Positions 53,701 to 62,100 of a stretch of DNA of 64,000 nucleotides are shown one piece after another (the first letter of the stretch is position 1; each line of letters starts with the position of its first letter). The notes under the pieces were generated by a model that was not told the origin of the DNA, made no database searches, and worked only from the letters and a program-made list of their open reading frames with translations. Made by a program: the position numbers and the translations under genes. The DNA comes from Scortum barcoo (taxonomy: Eukaryota; Chordata; Actinopteri; Centrarchiformes; Terapontidae). The stretch is taken from contig CM041545.1 of assembly GCA_023238725.1 (NCBI GenBank), positions 20,489,501 through 20,553,500 on the forward strand. Reading direction: 5' to 3'.

Positions 53701-53885
53701 AACGATCCACTCATCAGGCTCTTGCAGTATTTATACCCTGACTCTTCACTTCTTTCTTTGCCAGATCATTCATTTTATCTCTGTGGTAACATACTCAGGC
53801 CAGCCTTGAATCTTGTTTGACGGATTCCTTGTGCTCACCAGAAAGAAAGAAATGTTTGTTTAACCTTTTGCCACCTGTGTCTCAG
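50728..53885. other. Noncoding stretch
   Basis: Unique AT-rich sequence with a T-rich run near 52030 and a single perfect MEF2-type site (52993-53002) that is expected about once by chance in this window. Confidence 0.6.
53470..53484 (+). repeat. Very short interstitial TTAGGG stretch
   Basis: GGTTAGGGTTAGGGTTT holds about 2.5 telomere-type units. It is too short to imply a chromosome fusion point. Confidence 0.6.
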
Positions 53886-54025
53886 GTCTGTTCCCACCTG
53901 TGTATCCTGCCTGCTCTCTTTGGTTTGCCTCCAGTCTGCTCTACTCCACATATCCGCCCAACAGACCGCCTCCTCTGGATTGTTTTTTCACCTTTTTCAA
54001 TAAAACCTTTTTGGAGCTTTCACCT
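53886..54025 (+). other. Exon-like or retroelement-end-like block with AATAAA
   Basis: CACCTGTGTCTCAG (acceptor-like) precedes a C/T-rich stretch that ends in CTTTTTCAATAAAACC (AATAAA at 53999-54004). It is similar in style to a retroelement terminus. No matching second terminus was found within the window. Confidence 0.2.
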
Positions 54026-54723
54026 GTTCCTGTTTGTTCTCTCAACTACCTCATCACAAGGTGGAGCTCATTTTCAACTATTTTGTATTTTCAGACAGCA
54101 ACCAATGATTCTTTTCATTCTGGATGAATCTGCTGATTCTTTTCTCCATTAATCCATTGATTGATTGATTGTTTGATTTGTAAAAAGAGTGAAAATAGTG
54201 AGAAATGCTGTCACAGTGACCCAAAGTGACACCTTCACAGTGCTTGTTGTGTCAAACCAACCATCCAAACCTCCACATTATTCACATTCATTAAATGCAG
54301 TGTAGTTAAGAAGTATGAATATTTTTCTTTTAAGTGTAATTCTGCAGCAGAAGTATCATCAACCCTTACAGCATCCGGTCATGCGGATGTGATCAGGTGA
54401 CCTCAGTTGTTGCACTACAGTATGTCAAACTATAAAAATAATTCTCAGGTCATAAAGGTTATGTTGTGCTGAAAAAAAGATAACATTTTTAATGGCAAAA
54501 TCAAGTACTCACAAAAAAAGTTCCCAAGTCTCCTAAGGGTTTACAATTATAATAAAATAATAATAATATAATGAAAATACAAAAGACTAATAAAAGTATA
54601 GAGCCAAGTTTTGACTTATTGGAAATATAGCACTCGCTTTCAAAGTTAAAAAACAGGATATGAATTTCTTCCCACTTTAAACCCAAAGCTTCATTTACAT
54701 AATGTTTATGTAACACTTCATCT
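54026..54723. other. Noncoding stretch
   Basis: AT-rich unique sequence; no gene or recognised repeat. Confidence 0.6.
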
Positions 54724-55453
54724 GACCCTCAGCTTTTTTGCAAAAACATTATCTGTCTAAGTTATGCAGTTCCTTTAAAAAATATATTGTTTTTGACTCT
54801 TGATCACAGGAGCTGAGAATGGCTTGCTTGCAATTTTAATGCCATTATCTTGAGAAAACGAGCTTTGTTATCAGTAGTTGACAAGATAATCAACAACTTA
54901 TTACCAAAAGGTATGTGGTTTTCTCTTATGACTTTTAATGTGTGTTTATTTCCAGTTAGTAGGATGAGTTTAATAATGTCTTCATTATTTCTATATAATA
55001 TATATAACGGCTTTATTTGAGCAGCTGCTGGCTGAAGCAGAGAGATGGATCAACCTCTCATCTTTGGAGACTATGAAAACCAGATTGTCTGCTCCAATGA
55101 AGAAACTGCAGCAAAGCAAACTCCACATTTAGGCCTTAATTATTGATCAGTTATGGATCCTCCCTGACAGTCATCACAGTGATCTTGAAGGTTGAAATCA
55201 GCTGTGCTCAAATGAACCACACACTCATTTTGGAGTTCAACATAAATATCTCCTTATCCCCAGTAAACCAGCTTTGCTATCTTAATAACACGACATGACT
55301 AACTCGTGTTATCGAGAAAAAGCGGAGTTAAAAAAATAAACAAATATGGCTGTTCTCGGCGTCCGTAGATTTGACCCTTAGCTCTTTTGTGCAAATTTTA
55401 TTTTTGTTTAAGTTGTGCAATTCCCTTTAAAAACTCATTGATTATGACTCCAG
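54724..55453. repeat. Direct-repeat pair flanking a 0.57-kb segment upstream of SFSWAP
   Basis: Segment 54724-54805 (GACCCTCAGCTTTTTTG..., GTTATGCAGTTCCTTTAAAA, TTTTTGACTC) recurs with substitutions at 55373-55453 (GACCCTTAGCTCTTTTG..., GTTGTGCAATTCCCTTTAAA, GATTATGACTC). Between them are AT-rich sequences with TATCTTGAGAAAACGAG and CTCGTGTTATCGAGAAAAAG, another similar pair. The structure fits a duplication or a mobile element with internal repeats. The second copy ends about 280 nt before the CpG-rich promoter. Confidence 0.55.
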
Positions 55454-55760
55454 GTGTCTCTCGTGCTCCTGATAAACAGGTGACCGTGTTTAAATCACTC
55501 TGATGTGACTCCAGCTCATTTGCAGCAGCTGAACAGTGTCAGCTTCATTCACCAACAGCACTTTCGACAAAAGTAAAAAATAAAATACACCGTAAAAAAT
55601 GCGTATTTTTTGCATTACATGTGCTTTTGAACAAAAACACATAATAACACAAAATACACACAAAATAAAACAATTTAATAAGTGTTGATATTTAACATAA
55701 AAGTTGAATTGATAAAGAGACAAACTGCCGTAAAGTGCGGCGTGGACAGTCGTGCTGCAT

Positions 55761-55768
55761 TTACGTAA
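55761..55768. promoter_or_regulatory. TTACGTAA bZIP-type palindrome
   Basis: This is a perfect 8-bp palindrome of the PAR-bZIP, C/EBP-ATF half-CRE type, 13 nt upstream of the ATGGCGGC element. A role as an SFSWAP promoter site is inferred from its position. Confidence 0.35.
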
Positions 55769-55776
55769 ACGCTCTT

Positions 55777-55788
55777 CAATATGGCGGC
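55777..55788 (+). promoter_or_regulatory. YY1/TISU-like element with 6-codon uORF (55781-55801)
   Basis: CAATATGGCGGC matches the TISU consensus SAASATGGCGGC at 11 of 12 positions (T instead of S at position 4) and contains the YY1 core ATGGCGGC. TISU elements lie within a few tens of bases of transcription starts and act in both transcription and initiation. The ATG opens a six-codon uORF (MAANSA) that stops at 55799-55801, 135 nt before the SFSWAP start and in another frame. Whether the uORF is in the mRNA depends on the unknown start site. Confidence 0.5.
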
Positions 55789-55936
55789 CAACAGCGCGTA
55801 GAAACAGTGTTTTTCTTTTGGTCGGCCTAAACATTTTAGGATTATCTGAGCACTTTGGAGCGACTGTGAGCGATCGGGCTTGCCCAGAAGCACCCCAGAG
55901 AAGACCCCGTGTGTGCAGGGGAGAGTCACCGGGGAC

Positions 55937-56142
55937 ATGTACCGTCGCGGGGGGCCCGCCAAGGAGCACAACGCCGCGGGGAAGAAGCAGGAGGCGGCGC
56001 GGAGCGACAGTGAGAAGTACGCGGACCTGCTGGTGTTCGGATATGCCTGCAAACTGTTCCGAGACGACGAAAGGGCGCTTTACCACGAACACGGAAAGCA
56101 CCTTATCCCATGGATGGGGGACAAGAGCATCATGATTGATAG
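55937..56142 (+). CDS. sfswap: SFSWAP coding exon 1 (residues 1-68 plus 2 nt)
   Basis: This exon runs from the start codon to donor GTCGGT at 56143. The first 30 residues are charged and low in complexity (MYRRGGPAKE...), as in other vertebrate SWAP proteins where this part is variable. The strongly conserved LLVFGYACKLFRDDERA block follows. The exon ends in GAT-AG, so Arg69 is split across intron 1 (AG|A), which cuts the DRY signature between its second and third residues. The exon lies in a GC- and CpG-rich stretch, unlike the AT-rich surroundings. The donor is weak at +3 (C instead of A/G), which fits regulated use of this splice site. Confidence 0.95.
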
Positions 56143-59100
56143 GTCGGTTGAGCAAACGTAGACCGAAACATTATGCAATAACCATCTGTCCCCTGTGTCA
56201 CACATGCAAAGGGACCTCTTGGGAGTTTTGTCTTGCAGAAGCTTGGAAATCCGTGCAACTGTCGACGAGAGTGGCTCTTGCTTGTTTATTTTTTTGGATG
56301 TTCTGAACTGATATGAAAAAAATGCGATCTGAGTTTTCTAGATTAGTTGCATGCGAGATGCAAACTCCCTGCCAGCGTGAGCCATGTAGGCTTTAAGTAA
56401 ATATAGAGTCTGTGCTGGCTGATCGATACATGCATTTGATCGATCAGACACACCGTATACAGCTGCTGCAGTGTAATGCAACATCATTGGGGGCTGGATA
56501 AGTTTAATTCACACACTGGATAGTGATTAAACACAACATCCATGAAGATTAAGCCACTTTTCCCTCATTGTCGACTCATCTGTCGATCAGTTTCTCGATT
56601 AATCGATTAGTTGTTAACGCAAAGTGTCAGAAAGTGTTGATCACAGTTTCCCAAAGCAGAAGGTGATGTCCCATATTGTCCCCAACACCAAATATATTCA
56701 GTTTGGTGGACTAAAGAAATAAAAAAATTTCACATTTGAGAAGACGAAACTAGAGAAGTTAAACTTTTCTTAAATAAACCAATCCAGAACAATGAATTGA
56801 TCATCAAACTAGTTGGTGATTATTTTAAAAGTTGATTAATCAAACAATCGTTGCAGCCCTGATGAAGATATGTGATAGTTTTTAGTTCTTTGGTCCAGAA
56901 AATGTCAGAAAATGTTCATCGAAGCCTAAACAGACGTCCTTAAATGTTTTGTTTTGCCCACAACACCTCAGACATTCAGCTGTTATAGAGGATGAAAGAA
57001 ATCAGAAAATTTTCAAATGTGAGAAGCTGAAATTAAAAATGTACACTTTTTCTTAAAACTAGACTCAAAATAATGAATCTATCATCTAAAAAGTTGGTTG
57101 CCGATTAGTTTAATAGTTGAATAATCAACTAATCATTGCAGCGTTAATAAAGATATGATTTATTGCAGCACTGTGTTAGTTAAGTATATTCATGTTTGAG
57201 AAGCCAAAATGAAAAAAATGTGGACACCTTTCTGTTAAAAAAAAAAAAAAAAAAAAACTACTCAAAATGATTATCAAAATAGTTGGCAGTTAATGTAATA
57301 GTTGACAACTAATTGATGAATCGAATAATCGTTGCAGCCCTAATGGAAATATGATTTACTGCAGAGTTGTGTTAGACTGCATTAGTTTGTGTTGTGTAAA
57401 TTTCACAACTTTTGCGATTACACAAACTGGCTTTTAGGCGGGCTTTGCATCTTGGCATGTTGGGAGGAATTCCTCTGGAAACTTTTACTCTGGCAGACTT
57501 ACATATATAGTTGGAATAAAAATGGATTCTGACACAGAGGATGCGTCATCCTTTCTGTCCCTCTCAAAATTGAGTTTTGCCATAAATACACAATGTGCAC
57601 ACAAAGAATATCGACCTGGGATTTTATTATGTGTTCGCTGATATCCACAAGGCCAGAGCAAATTCTAACCAAGACTCAAGTCACTGCAGCTGAGGTGATT
57701 CAAAATGTCACAGTGTCAAACAGTGGGGGGTTCGACTGACTAACAAAAGGTTTAAGGTGCTTTTAGCCTCTCTGCAAAATGTTGCTGCAGGCGATGGTTT
57801 AACGTTTATTGCCTCCTACATGCAGGACGCGTGATTATTTGATCTAACCCTCAAACAGTGCATCTATTCTTTTTGAATCTCTTTCATCTGCAGTGGCCCA
57901 ACTTGTGTTTCATTTGTACAGCCTTTGTATGTGTGTCTTTATCACATAACCCGGTTCTTTCCCCAGCAAGGTAGGCTAAGGGGTCCCGCCAAACCCCGAA
58001 TGCCAACCACAGCACCCCATTACTTTGTCTTCATGAAGAAACTGCAACTGAGAAGTGGCGTAGAGGGACGAACCCTGGAAAATGTCGTCCATTTGGGTTC
58101 TTACGGATAGGTATTTATGTGCTCGGGTTTGTGTGAATGTAACTTTCTTTGCAGATGTAGACGTAATGATGAGTGTTACAGGGGGGAATTGAACCCTGTA
58201 AGGTAAGAGGCGAGCTGTTTTGTTTTTTCTTTCTTTCGTTTTTTTATTTTATTTTGTTTTAGGGTTGTTGGTTTGTAAGACTTGACCAGGAAGAAAATAG
58301 CAGCAGAGAGCTTGCGATGTATCTTAAGAGAAGCCGAAGGACTTAATTAGGGCATTATTGTGTTGTCAGTATTTTGAGAAGTATTCACAGCTTCTAGTAT
58401 TTTACAAGTATACTCCCTAATGACAGACATGCAGAGGTAGCTCATTTTTGATGTTGTAAATTTTTGGGTCTTAGGTCTCCCTTGGTAAGTAGGTCCATGT
58501 TGTGTAAAAAAAACAAACAAAAGGTTCACTTCCTCTTCTCTAATCCTGCTATCATCCAACAGATATGATGGGCGTGGTCACTTACATGACCTTTCAGAGT
58601 ATGACAGCGGGTCATGGAACACGTCCTACCAGCTGTCGGAAGAAGAGGACAGGATCGAGGCGCTGTGCGATGAGGAGAGGTACCTGGCTCTGCACACTGA
58701 CCTGCTGGAAGAGGAGGCGCGACAAGGTGGGTGGGGCTGCATGAATGAATGAATGAATGAATCTGCCCTCATTGGCTGGATAATGCTGAAGTAAATATCT
58801 GCCATTAATAATTTCGAACGACTCGTTGTCTTTCAAGCTCAATAAAAGCAGATGATGTAGTAATCCTATTGGAAGTTTTTGGGGAACCCATCAATCATCA
58901 GTCATTACCATCACTCATCCTATTGACCTGTTGGAGTAATGAGCCAAAGCAAAGTCCTGACCAGCCTTTAAAACAAGACAAGAGATGACTTCATCACCCA
59001 CATACATGCTGTGTAACTTGTTGTACTAAAGTTAGAAATTCAAGTGTACAATGTTTGACTAATTATTAGCCATTCAAATAAACATAAGCTATGAGAATGT

Positions 59101-62100
59101 GATTTAAATCTTGTTAAATTCCTCCAACATGTTTGTCTATTTTCATTTTAGTTTATCATTTCAGATAATAAACATATGTCGCTTATATATTAGTATTCAT
59201 CAGCAGTAGTCCTAATGCTTGTATTTCCTGGCAGATACTGGCGATAACTTTGACACTTTGTACTGTTGATTCATTCTTCATTCCTTATAACTGATGTGTC
59301 ATTTCACTCCCTCAAATCATAGCTTCAGCTCTTGTCAGCGCTGTGTTGTTTTCGAGTTGAAACGATCACTCTCTTCTCAGGCAGTGTTTGAATTAGTGTC
59401 CAGAAATGTTTTCATCTCGGGCCATATCTCTCCAAGAGTCTGACACCGAGGCTAATGCTACAAGACTGTCTGGATAAACAGAAAAGTGGAAACAATTTTT
59501 GTGTGCTTTAATCTAAACTTCTAAACAAAATCTGGAGGTTTTTTTTTTTTTCTCTAAGACAAATCTTCAACAGAGGTACATCCACTTCAGCTTTCCAGCT
59601 TTTCGTCTCTTCAGAAAAAAGAGACTCTTTGACTCTGAGCTCGAGAGCTGCCATTTCTATGGAAATGACTTTCGACTGTAGGATACTTGCATCTCGGCCC
59701 TTTTACGTTGTAATGAAACGGGCTGTTTTGATGACAAAGCACCCTTCTGAAAGACGGACTTAATGACTGTAATTGAATTAATAAGCCACAGTTTTAAGTG
59801 AAATATGGTGTCTTGTGCCCAAACTGACAGGACAGAATGAGTCAGCTAATGATTTGTGTCACACACGCACTTACACACTCGCAGCAGAGGGTTCATCCCC
59901 CAGGCTGCTTTGCCCTTGAATTTGGAGGCCTCACCCCATTCGCTCAGGCTATTACCCATCTGTCCACTGAAGGGATAGCATGAAAGCATTAGAAATATTG
60001 ATAGTTTTAGTGGGAATTTTGCCCTTGCTTTTTTAAATAAAGAGATAGTTTGCCATGAATTTCAATAGAAAATGGTTGGTGTCTGGAGCTAAGTAACTAT
60101 GTATATTTGTCCAGCAACCAGTGAGTAGTTCTCTCCATCGTTTCTATTGATCGCTGTGCCATGCATGCAATAATTTAAAGTAGACTCTCTCAGTCACATG
60201 CACTCTGTAATATTTATGGCATCAATAACATCATTTAATATCGGTATATGGTCATCAGTTATAATTAAAGAGAGTTATTGGAAATTTTGAAAGACTAGAA
60301 GAAGTATCCGGGGTTCTTAAAGGTTCAATGTGAAATCATATCACAAATCAATGTGCGCAGCCGCTCAAGATTTTGCCGTTATGAAATGCTACATGTCAGA
60401 TGGATCGGTTAAACTGGATTCTGTGGATTCTGACGTATTCAGGTACAGACCAAAACAACCACTTCTTTTCAAGGATCTCAGCCCCCCAGTGACAAACAAA
60501 CTCTGGAGCTGTCGGAACACAATTCGACTTTGACTGCAGGGCGCACTGTGCAAGTTTGAGTTAAATGGCTCCTGTAACGAGGTACGATTTGCTTGTGCAC
60601 AGCAATTACGTGGAGCAGTCGCTGGCAATGAAATTCTTCTAACAATGCTCAGAAAATATTTTGGTATTCTGGTATGAATCAAGGTCTGGTGTGTATGAGC
60701 AACACAGTACGCTGCCCTCTCAGTATCTGAGCAGAGAGGACATTCTTTCTGAGGATCGCTCTTTACTTTACCTTCTTGCTCTCACCTCACATCAAACCAA
60801 TGAGAAGAGTGAAGGTTCTCACTGGGGTTTTGCTTTTTGTTTCCTTTGTTCTTCTCTGTGTGGAAATAGACTGAACCAAGGGGAAAACACATGTTCACCA
60901 GTACATCCCCTGATCTGATTCAGACCAGAACACAAAAACTGTATGTTTAAAAATGTCATCAAGCTTTTGGTACCAACTTGCGATGCCACCTTATTTGACA
61001 TTATTCTTAATAGGCTGATATTAATAGCTGTCTGTAGCTACATTAAAATAAAAAGTCAGTCAGTTTGTATAGTCTGATTTAAAATGATCATCAACATTGT
61101 TATATGTTTTCTTGTCCTTAACAGAGGAGGAGTATAAACGTCTGAGTGAAGCTCTGGCCGATGAAGGCTCCTACAACGCGGTGGCCTTCAAATACAGCGC
61201 CGACTACTATGACCCCTCCCAGCCCACTGAGGAGGAGGACGCCAGGAAGGAACCTGGTGAGAACTTGGATCACTCACAGACACATTTAATGAGTCAGATA
61301 GTTAGCCGGTCACTCTCAGATACACATTGAGATGATTAGACAGTTGTGATAAAACCAAGACAGCAAAATTTACAATACACACTGCAAAGAACAGGAACTT
61401 TGCAAAGGAGAATTGCAAAGTCATGTTTTGACCACAGGACCTTTCAGAGGCTGAGGAACCTTTTGGAGGAGCTCAGTGCTTTTCCACTACAGGGACCAGA
61501 GTCTTAAAAAGTCCCTGCTTGGCATGGGGTGTAATTTTCAAAAGTACAGGAATCTTTGGGGGTGGGCTTTGCAGCGCTGAACATTTCTGATTGGTCGAGT
61601 ATTCCCATCATTTTATTTCAGATGCCATTTTTAAAAACCTGCATCTTCAAACAAACTCTATTTAGGGTTTGTTTTTGTCTGAAATCGACGTGGAGCAATA
61701 GCAAAGTCCAGGCCTTGCTGAGTATTTATGCTGAGAAGGAAACCCAGCGTGCAAAAATGACGTGTAAAAACAGCCGTCGCTTTCTCATACGTCAGCAGAT
61801 TTGTCTAATCTTACTGGGCCTTTAGACCACGGTGGAAATACAGTCAATAAAGAAACCAGGAAGCTTATTAGCTGCTTGAAAAAGATTCCTGATACAAAAA
61901 GTTCCAGATACTTTGGGTTAAAATGTGGCTTATATGTAATGTGATCTTGCTATTTTCCTGCTCCCACATTGTGGCTACCAAAGTAATGGCCTGCTTTAAA
62001 ATCAGGGATCTTTGATGTACCTTATGTGTCCTTGACATTTTTGTGTTTGGATATTGCAAAGTTTTTTAGCCCCTGGACTTAGTAGACTGCTGCAGTCTGC

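Larger units (their letters stand above)
55735..55936 (+). promoter_or_regulatory. SFSWAP CpG-rich promoter / 5' UTR region
   Basis: Base composition changes abruptly from AT-rich (to about 55730) to CpG-rich. I see no TATA box at a sensible place. The region holds a bZIP palindrome (TTACGTAA, 55761-55768), a YY1/TISU-like element (55777-55788) that contains the only upstream ATG, and an in-frame TGA (55847-55849) before the start codon. This is the usual form of a broadly expressed TATA-less promoter. The transcription start itself cannot be placed from sequence. Confidence 0.7.
56143..58562 (+). other. sfswap: SFSWAP intron 1 (about 2.4 kb)
   Basis: The intron splits the DRY motif of the protein. 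It contains a threefold diverged repeat array (about 56565-57380), a poly-A run, and the exon-like block pair at 57967-58202. Drosophila su(wa) protein represses splicing of its own 5' introns, and vertebrate SWAP transcripts have been reported as alternatively spliced. Regulated elements in this intron are therefore expected from family knowledge, but RNA data are needed. Confidence 0.9.
58727..61124 (+). other. sfswap: SFSWAP intron 2 (about 2.4 kb)
   Basis: Contains a (GAAT)n tract at 58741-58762, a poly-T run near 59538-59551, and a short dispersed repeat at about 60591-60660 that also occurs at 21.0 kb. Open frames in 60330-60920 show no family resemblance and no codon-like pattern that I trust. 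No cryptic exon as good as those in intron 1 was seen. Confidence 0.9.

Noticed and set aside
55490..56155. 221-codon open frame on the minus strand across SFSWAP exon 1
   Set aside because: It is antisense to a verified coding exon and CpG island, where high GC lowers stop frequency; no family resemblance and no start or splice context.
60330..60533. Possible extra SFSWAP exon in intron 2
   Set aside because: No suitable acceptor/donor pair in the right phase and no match to the family between residues encoded by exons 2 and 3, which join perfectly without it.
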